DNA of 64,000 nucleotides from Mesorhizobium shangrilense (GTDB lineage: Bacteria; Pseudomonadota; Alphaproteobacteria; Rhizobiales; Rhizobiaceae). The notes under the pieces were generated by a model that was given only the letters and a program-made list of their open reading frames with translations, was not told the DNA's origin and made no database searches. The translations under genes and the position numbers were made by a program. The DNA is taken from positions 62,001-126,000 of the forward strand of contig NZ_JAQGPN010000002.1 of the NCBI RefSeq assembly GCF_028826155.1. Reading direction: 5' to 3'. The first letter of the stretch is position 1. The number at the start of each line of letters is the position of its first letter. Of the stretch, positions 26,718-35,262 are shown in pieces.

Positions 26718-27917
26718 ATGGCTCATAATCCGCACGCTCGTGCAACCGTGTTCCGCCGCTTCATCGACAGCGAGTCGTCTGGCGGCATCATCCTCATGGC
26801 CGCAGCCGCGCTTGCCCTTGTGGTGGCGAACTCGCCGATGGCGGAGACCTACTTCGCCGGTCTGAAACTCGATGTCGGACCGCTGAACGTCAGCCACTGG
26901 ATCAATGACGGGCTGATGGCGGTGTTCTTCCTGCTCGTCGGGCTGGAGATCAAGCGCGAGTTCGTCGACGGCCAGCTTTCGACCTGGCCGCGGCGCATCC
27001 TTCCTGGCATCTGCGCGGCCGGCGGCATGGCCGTTCCCGGGCTGATCTTCGCCGCGCTGAACTGGAGCAATGGCGAGGTGATCCGCGGCTGGGCTGTGCC
27101 GACCGCAACCGACATCGCCTTCGCGCTCGGCGTGCTCTCGCTGTTCGGCAACCGGGTGCCGGTCTCGATGAAGGTGTTCCTGACGGCGCTCGCTATCATC
27201 GACGACCTCGGCGCGGTGGTCATCATCGCGATTTTCTACACGGGCGACCTGCAGCTGTGGGCGTTGGGGGGCGCGGCAGCCGTACTGGCCGCGCTGTTCG
27301 CGCTCAACCGCACGGGGGTGAAGCTGCTGCTGCCCTATCTGCTGCTGGGCGCCGGCCTCTGGCTTCTGGTGCTGCTGTCGGGCGTGCACGCGACCGTCGC
27401 CGGTGTGGCGCTTGCCCTGACCATTCCGATCGTCCGCCCGAAAGGCGGCAGCAGCGAACGCACGGTGGACTCGCCGCTCCATCGCCTCGAGCATGCGTTG
27501 GCAAAGGTCGTGCCGTTCGTCATCATCCCAATTTTCGGGTTCGCCAATGCCGGCGTGTCACTCGCCGGCGTGAACGCCGCGTCCTTGACGGACAGCTTGA
27601 CGCTTGGGGTTGCCGGCGGACTGGTCGTCGGCAAGGTGGTGGGCGTCTACGGCACGGCGCTTGCGACCGTGAAGCTCGGCTGGGCCGATGCGCCTGTGAA
27701 CGCCGCGCCGCTGCACCTGCTGGGAGTGGCGCTGCTCTGCGGCATCGGCTTCACCATGAGCCTGTTCATCGGCCTGCTGGCCTTCCCGGACAATCCTGCC
27801 CTTCAGGACGGCATCAAGATCGGCATCCTTGTGGGCTCGGTCGTCGCAGCCGTGCTGGGTTCGATCGTTCTGTTTGCCAGCCCAAGGCCGGGCGGCGCGG
27901 AGTCGCGCGTGTTTTGA
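26718..27917 (+). CDS. nhaA: Na+/H+ antiporter NhaA
   Basis: The product has 399 residues, family length. It has about 12 hydrophobic segments. The pore aspartates are visible in TATDIAFALGVL and AIIDDLGAVV (the paired Asp of the transport site), and GIGFTMSLFIGLL closes the fold. NhaA exchanges protons for sodium in the inner membrane and protects against salt and alkaline pH. No regulator is adjacent. On an accessory element it adds to the stress-tolerance theme of groESL and TspO. Confidence 0.95.
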   Translation: MAHNPHARATVFRRFIDSESSGGIILMAAAALALVVANSPMAETYFAGLKLDVGPLNVSHWINDGLMAVFFLLVGLEIKREFVDGQLSTWPRRILPGICAAGGMAVPGLIFAALNWSNGEVIRGWAVPTATDIAFALGVLSLFGNRVPVSMKVFLTALAIIDDLGAVVIIAIFYTGDLQLWALGGAAAVLAALFALNRTGVKLLLPYLLLGAGLWLLVLLSGVHATVAGVALALTIPIVRPKGGSSERTVDSPLHRLEHALAKVVPFVIIPIFGFANAGVSLAGVNAASLTDSLTLGVAGGLVVGKVVGVYGTALATVKLGWADAPVNAAPLHLLGVALLCGIGFTMSLFIGLLAFPDNPALQDGIKIGILVGSVVAAVLGSIVLFASPRPGGAESRVF

Positions 27918-27991
27918 ACGATCTCGATAGCGCGGGCCGCCAGATCGAAATGCCGGGGTTCCGGTCCCAGGCGTTGGGAGGCGTGGGGAAG

Positions 27992-28846
27992 TCAGAGGAC
28001 GGGATCGGTGTCTCTGGTGGACCTGGAGAGGGCGGTGCGGGCGCCGTGCTCGAGCCTTGCGACGGCCATGATCGTTGGCTTGAGTTCGGCCGGGGCGTGG
28101 TCGTAGTTGCGGCCGGACTTGCCGTTGAGGCGCGGCAGCAGGCCCTGCGGGATGGCCTGCCAGTTGGAGGGGTCGGTATTCTGCCGGTTGCCGTCGAGGC
28201 ATTTCAGCACCATGCCCTCGGGCACCGGGCCGTTGGCCTGTTCCCACAGCCAGCGGTGCTTGTGGACGCGCCAGGTCGCGGCGCCGGTCCACGGGTTGGT
28301 GGCGTCGGTGATGATCCAGACATAGCCGTCCTCGTCGACGGATTCGTGGCCGGGGCCTTTATAGTTGTGCGGCAGCTGCCCCTTGCTGAACTGGGTTTTG
28401 CGGGCGTTGGGATGACGACCGCCTGTGCCCGCAGGGCAGGGCTTGCCCTTGTTGGCTGGAACCGCGCCCTTTTCGAAGTGTCCGGTGCGCCCGGTTTTCC
28501 AGCCTTGCCGCTTGCGCAGGCTGTTGAGCTTCGCCGCCGAGGTTTCGGTGCGGCCGAAGCGGTCGCAGAAGGCGCGGTGATAGTCGGCGATCGGCAAGGT
28601 GCAGTTGTCGCGCAGCCAGGCCAGCTCTTCGCCGGTGTATTTCATGCCGCGGCCGACATAGCGGCCGGGGGCGCGGCCGACCTTCCAGCCGTTGCGTTTG
28701 CGCAGCGCGTGGAGGTGCGCGGCAGAGACCTCGTCGCGGCCGAAGGCGGCGCAGAAGGCGCGGCGGTAGTCGCTGATCACCAGCGTGCGGTTGATTTCCA
28801 GCCAAGCGAGCTCGGCGGCGCTGTAGGCGATGGGGCCGCGTCTCAT
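27992..28846 (-). CDS. HNH endonuclease with two N-terminal repeats
   Basis: The product has 284 residues. Two tandem homologous segments occupy the first 120 residues (AELAWLEINRTLVISDYRRA and EELAWLRDNCTLPIADYHRA), each resembling a DNA-binding helical unit. The HNH part follows: WRVHKHRWLWEQANGPVPEG, then LDGNRQNTDPSNW. It resembles phage and plasmid homing-type nucleases. It is the last gene of the minus-strand series, with its ATG overlapping the preceding stop (ATGA). Nuclease activity is inferred from the motif. Confidence 0.85.
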   Translation of the reverse strand: MRRGPIAYSAAELAWLEINRTLVISDYRRAFCAAFGRDEVSAAHLHALRKRNGWKVGRAPGRYVGRGMKYTGEELAWLRDNCTLPIADYHRAFCDRFGRTETSAAKLNSLRKRQGWKTGRTGHFEKGAVPANKGKPCPAGTGGRHPNARKTQFSKGQLPHNYKGPGHESVDEDGYVWIITDATNPWTGAATWRVHKHRWLWEQANGPVPEGMVLKCLDGNRQNTDPSNWQAIPQGLLPRLNGKSGRNYDHAPAELKPTIMAVARLEHGARTALSRSTRDTDPVL

Positions 28847-29097
28847 GGCTTGTGCTCGATGACGGGCTTGTTCTCGATGACCGGCAGGCTGAGCGTCTGG
28901 TCGGGGCTGTACTCGGCGGCGATCCTGGCCGCCTCGACGCGCAGCGCCGCGTTGCGGATGATCTTGTCGGCGACGGCGACGATCGCCTTGCTGCGGCGGG
29001 CTTCGATGTCGAGCTGTGCGGGCGTCAGGTCTTCGTCGCACAGGCGTTCGAGCTGGGCGAACAGGTGATCGTTGAGGTGGGGCAGCTTGTTCTTCAT
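28843..29097 (-). CDS. Small helical protein upstream of HNH nuclease
   Basis: The product has 84 residues and starts MKNKLPHLNDHLFAQLERLC. It is predominantly helical, with a basic centre (VADKIIRNAALRVEAARIAA). It is translationally coupled to the HNH gene by a 4-base overlap. It resembles small plasmid proteins found beside nucleases; no name can be given. Confidence 0.7.
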   Translation of the reverse strand: MKNKLPHLNDHLFAQLERLCDEDLTPAQLDIEARRSKAIVAVADKIIRNAALRVEAARIAAEYSPDQTLSLPVIENKPVIEHKP

Positions 29098-29123
29098 CGG
29101 AGGTCTCCTCTGTTGCAGGGCGG

Positions 29124-29771
29124 TCAGCCGAAGTGGCGGCCGGTTTCGGTGAAGGTGTAGGAGTTGGCGGCAATGCCGTCGTCGACGGCCTCGTCGCTGG
29201 TCAGGTACTCGTACTCCGTCAAAAGCTGGCGGTAGAGCCAGTGGGCGAGGTCGCGCAGCGCTTCGACGACGGCGGTTTCGGCGTCGGCGGTCATCGGCTG
29301 GCGGGTCGGGCTGTCGCGCTCGACGTCGAAGTCCATCGAATACGCGTGGCAGTAATGGCCGCGATGCCGGAAGCTCGCGGCAAGCTGGTAGAAGTTGCGG
29401 CGCTGAACCGCCTGCAGCGCATCGGCGATGGCGTGCAGCTTGGCGTCCTGCGGGGCGTAGGAACGGATCTGGCGGCCGGCGTGGGCAGCATAGGCGTAGT
29501 GGCCTTCGTAGCAGGCGCCGTCGCCCTGCGAGGAGAATCCGCGGAAATAGATGCGCGGGTCCTGGCGGAGGCCGCCGCCCATCAGCCTGACGGGGGATGC
29601 CGCCAGCGTGATGCCGAGGATGCGGCAGATTTCGGCGAAATCGTCATAGACGCTGTCCCACCAGTCCCAGCTGTTGACCCAGCTTTCGCGGAACCAGGTG
29701 CGGGCCTTGTCCTTGGCCGGATCCGACAGTTCGGCGAAGTCGTAGACGGTGGTTTCGACGATGCGGGCCAT
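29124..29771 (-). CDS. Conserved plasmid/phage-type protein
   Basis: The product has 215 residues with a distinctive N-terminus (VYDFAELSDPAKDKARTWFR) and aromatic-rich centre (WWDSVYDDFAEICRILGI, then YFRGFSSQGDGACYEGHYAY). I recall proteins with this pattern in phages and plasmids, sometimes labelled antitoxin-like, without experimental basis. Soluble. It lies 3 bases from the upstream gene, within one operon. Confidence 0.75.
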   Translation of the reverse strand: MARIVETTVYDFAELSDPAKDKARTWFRESWVNSWDWWDSVYDDFAEICRILGITLAASPVRLMGGGLRQDPRIYFRGFSSQGDGACYEGHYAYAAHAGRQIRSYAPQDAKLHAIADALQAVQRRNFYQLAASFRHRGHYCHAYSMDFDVERDSPTRQPMTADAETAVVEALRDLAHWLYRQLLTEYEYLTSDEAVDDGIAANSYTFTETGRHFG

Positions 29772-29774
29772 GGC

Positions 29775-30119
29775 TCATGTCTCCTCTGCGGCGGCGGCGT
29801 GAACGGGGAGCGCCGGCGGCTGAACCGCGTGTGGCTCGCGGGCGTCGTCGACGGCGATGGAGGTGGCCCCGATGCGGACGCTGAGCGGCTCGTCGTGGTC
29901 GGGGTCGTAGCAGTGGGCGACCAGCTCGCCCTTGTCGATTTCGATCCAGATTTCGCGGTTGCGGCCGTCGGGGGCGGTGGCCGAGACGTCGAAGCGGTCG
30001 GCTCGGATGCGGATCGTCGTCGGCCAGGGCTGGCGGTCGGCGGCGGTCAGGTCGGTGTCGTAGCCGTCGGCGAGACGCCAGTCGTGGAGCGCGAGGGCGA
30101 GGGTTTGCGCGTCGGTCAT
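29775..30119 (-). CDS. Hypothetical backbone protein
   Basis: The product has 114 residues (LALALHDWRLADGYDTDLTA near its start), mostly beta-strand in character, ending in an Ala-rich stretch. It sits 3 bases from each neighbour, in the middle of the backbone operon. No domain recognised. Confidence 0.7.
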   Translation of the reverse strand: MTDAQTLALALHDWRLADGYDTDLTAADRQPWPTTIRIRADRFDVSATAPDGRNREIWIEIDKGELVAHCYDPDHDEPLSVRIGATSIAVDDAREPHAVQPPALPVHAAAAEET

Positions 30120-30122
30120 GGT

Positions 30123-30545
30123 TTAGGCCTCCTCTGCATTGTCGGGATCGGCCAGCATGCGGGTCAGCCATTCATTGGTGCTGAGCCAGCCGATCTCAGC
30201 GCCGGTGGCGAGGTCGAGGGCGTGGGCGCCGCCGCCAAACGTGTCGAGGCGCGGTTTCGAGCAGGTGTGGGCCCACTCGAATCCCCAACGGCCGGTGAGG
30301 CCGAGAGCCGGGCCGAGCTCGCTGACGAAGGCGATGACGTGCTGCGGTTCGCCGGAGGTGTCGTCGTCGCGGATCCACAGCGTGGTCGGGTGGGTGTCCG
30401 CGACCCCGAGCATGAAGCCGATGGGCGTGGCCTCGTCGCGCTCGAGGCGTTCGGCGAGCGCGTGGTAGCGCTCGCGCGCCCGGGTGACGTTGGCGGGGCT
30501 GCCGACGTCGAGGATGCAGGAGAAGTGGGTGAAGAAATCAGCCAT
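30123..30545 (-). CDS. Hypothetical backbone protein
   Basis: The product has 140 residues and starts MADFFTHFSCILDVGSPANV. It has an alpha/beta character and a WGFEWAHTCSKPRLDTFGGG block typical of small conserved plasmid proteins. GGAAACTCC precedes the ATG. Function unknown. Confidence 0.75.
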   Translation of the reverse strand: MADFFTHFSCILDVGSPANVTRARERYHALAERLERDEATPIGFMLGVADTHPTTLWIRDDDTSGEPQHVIAFVSELGPALGLTGRWGFEWAHTCSKPRLDTFGGGAHALDLATGAEIGWLSTNEWLTRMLADPDNAEEA

Positions 30546-30556
30546 GGAGTTTCCTT

Positions 30557-30997
30557 TCAGAGGTTGGTGGTGACGGGGTGGGTGCCGGGCTGGCGTGCGG
30601 TGAAGGTCATGCTGGCGCGGCGCTGGAGGACATCGAGCCTGACGGTGCCGCGCGCGCCGGGTCCGTCCTGCCAGCCGATGTGGAACTCGCTGAGCGCGTC
30701 GTAGGCGAAGCCGTCGATGGCGTCGGCCAGCGGGCGGTGGGCGGCGATGGGGTATTCGGCGACGGAAACGACGGCGTAGAAGTCGACGGTGACGTCAGGG
30801 ACGCGGACGAGGTCGATGCTGCCGCGGCGGGCGCGGCTGCTGAGGCTCGTGCGGTTGTCGTGGCCGTCGAAGGCGACGGTCACCTGGTCGATGCCGCATT
30901 CGGCGAGCGCGTCGAAGATGATGTCGCGGTTGAGGGGACGGCAGAGCGCGAGGGACGTCAGAAAGCGCTGCAGCTGGCGGTCGTGGGCGTCGGTCAT
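30557..30997 (-). CDS. DUF6878-like protein
   Basis: The product has 146 residues from the ATG at 30997, behind AGGAGACCCGCC. It has the block ALAECGIDQVTVAFDGHDNR and the later DALSEFHIGWQDGPGARGTV. The gene at 31658-32107 is a paralog with the same blocks, so they are a duplicated pair. I assign the DUF number from memory. Function unknown. A terminator hairpin lies upstream, between this gene and 31081. Confidence 0.75.
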   Translation of the reverse strand: MTDAHDRQLQRFLTSLALCRPLNRDIIFDALAECGIDQVTVAFDGHDNRTSLSSRARRGSIDLVRVPDVTVDFYAVVSVAEYPIAAHRPLADAIDGFAYDALSEFHIGWQDGPGARGTVRLDVLQRRASMTFTARQPGTHPVTTNL

Positions 30998-31015
30998 GGC
31001 GGGTCTCCTTGGGTT

Positions 31016-31056
31016 GGAAAAACCGAAAGGCCCCGGGGTGAGCGGGGCCTTTTCGG
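31016..31056 (-). terminator. Terminator-like hairpin on the minus strand
   Basis: Read on the minus strand, CCGAAAAGGCCCC pairs with GGGGCCTTTCGG and is followed by TTTTT. It lies between two co-oriented genes and would separate transcripts. Confidence 0.75.
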
Positions 31057-31080
31057 GGAGCTGGGTATCTGGCGGCGGCG

Positions 31081-31275
31081 TCAGAGCCGCCATAGGTGGA
31101 CGAGGTGCTGCGCGTCGGCATGGTGGGCGAGCATGGCGCGGTAGAAGTGCTTGCGGCGGTCGCGCAGGGCCGGGTCGCGGCGGGTCTCGGGCGCGATCCT
31201 GGTGCGGGCGGCGCGCACGACGCTGCGCCAGTTGTCGTGGACGGTGATGTCGAGCCGGAGATAGGTGCTGAACAT
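31081..31275 (-). CDS. Small basic backbone protein
   Basis: The product has 64 residues from the ATG at 31275 (AAGGA upstream with good spacing); an ATG at 31284 overlaps the previous stop as ATGA and is the alternative. It starts MFSTYLRLDITVHDNWRSVV and is rich in Arg and His. No family recognised. Confidence 0.65.
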   Translation of the reverse strand: MFSTYLRLDITVHDNWRSVVRAARTRIAPETRRDPALRDRRKHFYRAMLAHHADAQHLVHLWRL

Positions 31276-31280
31276 AGCGG

Positions 31281-31646
31281 TCATCCTTGGTTTGCGGGCG
31301 GCGGATCGACGGTTGTGTGGAGCGGCACGGCGCGCCCCATCCAGGGTTCGGGATGGATGGCGCGGGCCCAGTCGGCGAAGCTCGGGATGCGGCCGAGATC
31401 CTCGGTGACGTGCTGTTCGCCGATCCAGCGGGTGGGGATGACGCGGCCGGTCGACAGCGTGATGGTCGGACCGTAGACGGTCTCCAGCATGAAGATGCCC
31501 TCGGCGTGGTGGCGCAGCGCCCGGTGACGGAAGTCGGCGAGGATTTCCTTGCTCTGGTCGAACCAGGTATGCAGGGGCAGGTAGTCGTCGACGCTGCCGC
31601 CCCATTTCTTCACCGAGCTCAGCGCGTGATGGTAGGGATGGGCCAT
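31281..31646 (-). CDS. DUF6915-like protein
   Basis: The product has 121 residues. The sequence MAHPYHHALSSVKKWGGSVD, then LPLHTWFDQSKEILADFRHR and WIGEQHVTEDLGRIPSFADW, matches a small family I know from phages and rhizobial plasmids as DUF6915. Several conserved His residues suggest metal binding; this is inference. Coupled to the downstream small gene. Confidence 0.8.
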   Translation of the reverse strand: MAHPYHHALSSVKKWGGSVDDYLPLHTWFDQSKEILADFRHRALRHHAEGIFMLETVYGPTITLSTGRVIPTRWIGEQHVTEDLGRIPSFADWARAIHPEPWMGRAVPLHTTVDPPPANQG

Positions 31647-31657
31647 GGCGATCTCCT

Positions 31658-32107
31658 TCAGAGGTCGTGGATGTAGCCGTCGGAGGCGGTGTAGCGCCCG
31701 TTGAAGTCGAGGGTCGCCGTCTTGGCGGCGACGCAGAGCGTCACCGTGCCGTAGCCGCCGTCATTGTCCTGCCAGCCGCTGTGAAAATCGCAGAGCGCGT
31801 CGTAGGCGAAGCGTTCGAGCGCCTGGTCGAGGGTCTCGACGGTGGTGGCGGGTTCGTCGGTGGCGGACGCGGTTTCGGTGAAGCTGACGGTGATGGCGGG
31901 CATGCCGACGACTTCGTTGGCGTCGTTGTAGAGGGTGACGGACTCGATCTGGCCCTCGTCGCCGGATCCGTCGAACTCGATGGTGGCGGTGGCGACGCCG
32001 TACTCGGCGAGAACGGCGATCAGCATGTCGCGGTTGCGGCGGCGGCGGTGCTCGGCGAGCGCCGTCAGGGCGGCGTGTTCGGCGAGCCAATCGTGGGAGT
32101 CGGTCAC
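31658..32107 (-). CDS. DUF6878-like protein, GTG start
   Basis: The product has 149 residues. A GTG at 32107 behind AGGAGACCC is chosen because it gives the same TDxHD start as the paralog at 30557-30997; the in-frame upstream start has no ribosome site. Blocks: VLAEYGVATATIEFDGSGDE and DALCDFHSGWQDNDGGYGTV. Function unknown. Confidence 0.75.
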   Translation of the reverse strand: MTDSHDWLAEHAALTALAEHRRRRNRDMLIAVLAEYGVATATIEFDGSGDEGQIESVTLYNDANEVVGMPAITVSFTETASATDEPATTVETLDQALERFAYDALCDFHSGWQDNDGGYGTVTLCVAAKTATLDFNGRYTASDGYIHDL

Positions 32108-32132
32108 GGCGGGTCTCCTCGTCAAGGGTTGC

Positions 32133-32163
32133 AAAAAGACGCAAGCCCGGTGGCGAGCCGGGC
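32133..32163 (-). terminator. Terminator-like hairpin on the minus strand
   Basis: GCCCGG and CCGGGC pair around a seven-base loop; the minus strand continues TTGCG then TCTTTTT. Confidence 0.6.
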
Positions 32164-32197
32164 CTGTGGTCGGGCGCTTGGTCGAAAGTGGGCGGCG

Positions 32198-32530
32198 TTA
32201 CGCTCCGGTCGGCAGCGTCAGATGCGGGTAGCAGCTGGCGATGGTCTTGCGGGCGATGGCGACATGTTCGGGCTTGAACGCCTCGGGGAAGGCGAGGGCG
32301 ACGAGCCCCCAGTCGCAATCTTCCTCGAACCAGCCGTTGCCGCTGTAAGCCATCGAGCGCCAGGCGGGCGGCATGGCGGCAAGGCGCTGGTCGGACAGCT
32401 TGAGGCCGCCGTGCGAGGCCGTGTCGATGCGCCAGATGCCGTCGACGATCTGGGTGACGTGCTGGATTGCGCCCCAGGGCGAGTGGGTGAGGCGGCGGGC
32501 GTCGGGGGTGTGAATGACGGGGTCGGTCAT
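32198..32530 (-). CDS. Conserved backbone protein (DUF7007-like)
   Basis: The product has 110 residues from the ATG at 32530. It contains SPWGAIQHVTQIVDGIWRID, TASHGGLKLSDQRLAAMP and WFEEDCDWGLVALAFPEAF, a pattern I associate with the DUF7007 family of plasmid and phage proteins, from memory. Many aromatic residues; soluble. The gene lies just after the terminator of the ParB-like gene. Function unknown. Confidence 0.7.
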   Translation of the reverse strand: MTDPVIHTPDARRLTHSPWGAIQHVTQIVDGIWRIDTASHGGLKLSDQRLAAMPPAWRSMAYSGNGWFEEDCDWGLVALAFPEAFKPEHVAIARKTIASCYPHLTLPTGA

Positions 32531-32547
32531 GCGTGGCTCCTTGCGGT

Positions 32548-32585
32548 AAAAAGGACGGAAGCCCGGCGGTGAACCGGGCTTCCGT
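32548..32585 (-). terminator. Terminator of the ParB-like gene
   Basis: ACGGAAGCCCGG and CCGGGCTTCCGT form a perfect 12-base stem; on the minus strand CCTTTTTACC follows. Confidence 0.9.
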
Positions 32586-32606
32586 TGAGGTCGCGGGAGA
32601 ATGAAC

Positions 32607-34751
32607 CTATTCGGCGGCGACTGCGGCGCCGTGGCCGTCTGCGTCGCCGCTGTCGTCGTCACCGTCGCCTTCGCCGTTGAGGAAGGCGGGCAGCGCGACG
32701 ACGTTGTCGTCGTCCTGGTCAGCCTCGGCCGCCGGATCGTCGGCCGCCTCGTCGTCATCGGCCGGCGCGTCGAGCAGCGTGGCTTCCGGCGCGTGCAGGG
32801 CTTCGGGCAGCCAGCCGGTGTCGGCCAGCAGGCGTTCAGCCTCGCGGGCCATGTCGGCCTTCTTCAGGTGGTCGATCAGCTGTACCGACTGCTCGCCGCA
32901 GGCTTCGCGCACGGCGTTGAGGATGTGCGGCTTGGAGACCCGGCCGAGATAGTTGTCGACGGTAGGCTTCCAGCCGGCCGCCGCCATGTCGAGCGGCGCT
33001 TCGCGGGCCAGCGTGTCGCCATTGGCGGTTTTGGCGGCGTTGCCGTTCCACTGGTCGCGGACGACGTTGACGGTCATCGCCGCGCAGTGGGCGAAGAGCC
33101 GGGCCTGCACGTCGGCGTCGAGGTCGCCGAGATGCGCCCACAGCTGGGCGGGATTCTCGGGCAGCGAGTCCTCCCAGTCCTGATGCCGTTTGTCGATCTC
33201 CTGGGCGGCGGTGCTGTCCTTGAGCAGCGGCACATGCGAGAGCTGCATGGAGGTCAGCGCGCGGATCTGCAGGCAGGTGCCGGCGGAGGACGCGCGATAG
33301 AAGACGTCGACGCAGAGCGCGTGCAGCACGGCGCGGTAGGCGGTGGCGGGGTTGCCGGCGACGGCGTTGCGCAGGAACAGCGTGCGGTGCGCCGACAGCT
33401 CGGTCAGCAGCGCGTTGGAGAGCGGCTTCAGCTCGTCGTCTTCGTCGTCGGCCGGCGGCGGCGGATTGAGGCCGCTGTCGAGCACGATCGCGGTGACGCC
33501 CGACGCGCGCGGCATGCCCGGCGCGGCCTCGCCGGATTGGCCGCCGGCCGCGTCGGGATCGTTGGTTGCCGGGCGTTCGTCTTCCGGCTTGACGAAGCCG
33601 CGTTCGATGCGCAGGTCACCGTCACGGTCGAGGCTGACGAAGATGCCGGCGCGGGCGATGTCGTCGGGATCGAAGACGACGGGGCGGTTGTCGAGCGCCT
33701 CGATCATGGTCTCGATCTCGCCGAGCCGCTGGTCGACCTCGTCGGGCAGTTCGTCGGCCTCGGCGTATTCGGCCTCGAGCCGGTCGAACTCCTCCTGCAG
33801 CGCGGTGCGCGACTGTTCTTCCTCGGCGGTCATGTCGACCGTCTCGCCGCGCAGGCGACGCATGCCGTTGGTATGGCCGTAGGGAAAGTCGATGGCGACG
33901 GCGATCCACTTCCAGCCTTCGGCCGTGAGCGTTTCCGCCTCCGCCTTCAGCTTGTCGTTGACCAGGCGGTCGAGCAGCGCCGGATCCTGCAGCCAGCCGC
34001 CCTCGTCGTCCTCGAACAGATCGCGGGTGACGATGCCGCCGGCCGCCTCATAGGCGTCGACGCCGACGAAGGTGACGCGGCGGTCGTCGCCGCGGACAGC
34101 GGTGTCGGTCAACAGCCGGCGGATGTAATAGGGCTGCTTGTTATAGCTCTGATGCACGGCGTCCCAGACCTGCAGCTGGCGGGCCTGGTCGGTGGTGACG
34201 GTGAACGCCATCAGCTGGTCGAGCGTCATCTCGTCGGCGACGTAGAGCGCGAGCAGCGCCGGGGCGACGGCGGCGAGGCGCAGCCGCTGCTTGACGATGG
34301 CGGCGGTGACGAAGAAGCGCGCGGCGATGTCTTCTTCGGTCATGCCCTTGTCGACCAGCGTCTGGAAGGCGCGGAACTGGTCGACGGGATGCAGCGCCTC
34401 GCGCTGCGTGTTCTCGGCGAGCGAGTCCTCCTCGGCGATGCCGGTCTCCTTGATGATGCACGGCACCGGCACGTTTTTCGGGACGCGCTTGGCCTTGACC
34501 AGCATCTCAAGCGCGCGGAAGCGGCGACCGCCGGCGGGCACCTCGTAGAGGCCGGTTTCGGCGCCGTCGGCGGCGATGACCGGGCGGACGTAGAGGCTCT
34601 GCAGCAGGCCGCGGTTGGCGATGTCCTCGGCCAGCGTCTCGATCGACACGCCGGTCTTGACCGTGCGGACGTTGGCCTGGCTGAGCACCAGCTGGTTGAA
34701 CGGGATCTCGCGGGTGACGGCGAGGGTCTTGATCTTCGAGGGCTTCGACAT
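32607..34751 (-). CDS. Long ParB/RepB-like nuclease-domain protein
   Basis: The product has 714 residues from the ATG at 34751 (GGAG upstream). The N-terminal 200 residues have the ParB fold: PFNQLVLSQANVRTVKTGVS, then PAGGRRFRALEMLVKAK, the ENTQREALHPVDQF box and an HTH (EEDIAARFFVTAAIVKQRL). The long C-terminal part is unlike classical partition ParB and ends in an acidic Asp/Glu tail. No ParA is nearby. Proteins of this size accompany strawberry-notch helicases on rhizobial plasmids, so a role in plasmid DNA maintenance or transfer is plausible. The frame is fully intact. Confidence 0.9.
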   Translation of the reverse strand: MSKPSKIKTLAVTREIPFNQLVLSQANVRTVKTGVSIETLAEDIANRGLLQSLYVRPVIAADGAETGLYEVPAGGRRFRALEMLVKAKRVPKNVPVPCIIKETGIAEEDSLAENTQREALHPVDQFRAFQTLVDKGMTEEDIAARFFVTAAIVKQRLRLAAVAPALLALYVADEMTLDQLMAFTVTTDQARQLQVWDAVHQSYNKQPYYIRRLLTDTAVRGDDRRVTFVGVDAYEAAGGIVTRDLFEDDEGGWLQDPALLDRLVNDKLKAEAETLTAEGWKWIAVAIDFPYGHTNGMRRLRGETVDMTAEEEQSRTALQEEFDRLEAEYAEADELPDEVDQRLGEIETMIEALDNRPVVFDPDDIARAGIFVSLDRDGDLRIERGFVKPEDERPATNDPDAAGGQSGEAAPGMPRASGVTAIVLDSGLNPPPPADDEDDELKPLSNALLTELSAHRTLFLRNAVAGNPATAYRAVLHALCVDVFYRASSAGTCLQIRALTSMQLSHVPLLKDSTAAQEIDKRHQDWEDSLPENPAQLWAHLGDLDADVQARLFAHCAAMTVNVVRDQWNGNAAKTANGDTLAREAPLDMAAAGWKPTVDNYLGRVSKPHILNAVREACGEQSVQLIDHLKKADMAREAERLLADTGWLPEALHAPEATLLDAPADDDEAADDPAAEADQDDDNVVALPAFLNGEGDGDDDSGDADGHGAAVAAE

Positions 34752-35022
34752 AGGAAAGAAACTCCGTGACAGGGCGCCGGGAGCCACTCTCCCGGTCTCT
34801 GAGACCCGTCACGAAAACCGGAACGGCTCTCTTCCTCGGCGGCGGCCGCGCAGCGGCCCGCCGCATGCGGGCGAGCGGCGGCTTGGTATTTCTCAAGTCT
34901 ATCTTGTGATTCTGCCGAGGTTCTCCGTTTGCTCTGCAATTTGACAATTGTTTTATTTGGGCGAAACCGAAAGCCGTTGGTATAACCGTTCCTTGATATT
35001 TGAACGACTTTGAAAGGCGAGA
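34752..35022. other. Divergent intergenic region with structured leader
   Basis: On the ParB side, GTGACGGGTCTCAGAGACC and a following GGGAGAGTGGCTCCC can form hairpins in the mRNA leader. The right part (34890-35020) is AT-rich and is probably the promoter of the plus-strand gene at 35023, which has AAAGGCGAG before its ATG. Confidence 0.5.
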
Positions 35023-35217
35023 ATGATGGGGCAGAAAAGGGGCTGGATGGGCGGTTTGCGGCGGTGGTTTCGGGAAAGGGCCGAGAGCGACGAGACGGCG
35101 GCTGCCAAACGCGGTCCGGCTGATGAGGAGCGGCGGCGGGCGCATCCGCAAACGACGAGCGGCGCGGCCGACAGCGGGCGCGTCGGCGCGCCGCGCGCTG
35201 CAGGGGTGACAGTCTAG
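35023..35217 (+). CDS. Small basic ORF in frame with the next gene
   Basis: The product has 64 residues, Arg- and Gly-rich (QKRGWMGGLRRWFRERAESD), behind AAAGGCGAG. It ends at a TAG (35215-35217) that is directly followed, in the same frame, by the natural start of the next protein. It may be an independent small gene, or the N-terminal part of a longer protein interrupted by amber. Low-complexity composition limits confidence. Confidence 0.4.
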   Translation: MMGQKRGWMGGLRRWFRERAESDETAAAKRGPADEERRRAHPQTTSGAADSGRVGAPRAAGVTV

Positions 35218-35262
35218 AAGAAATACAAGCTGATCCCGTCGGAAAAGCCGGGGCTGTTTCGC

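Noticed and set aside
26337..27494. 385-codon minus-strand frame over nhaA
   Set aside because: Mostly antisense to nhaA; only its last part overlaps the degraded C-E-x-KTG remnant.
29133..30704. 523-codon plus-strand frame
   Set aside because: Antisense to three backbone genes with good starts and tight spacing.
32607..34751. Classical ParAB partition system
   Set aside because: No ParA gene or parS-like sites are visible, and the protein is far longer than partition ParB.
32601..34769. 722-codon open frame on the plus strand
   Set aside because: It is the mirror of the ParB-like gene. The composition (Val/Gly/Asp-rich, no domain) is what GC-rich antisense frames give, and it has no ribosome site.
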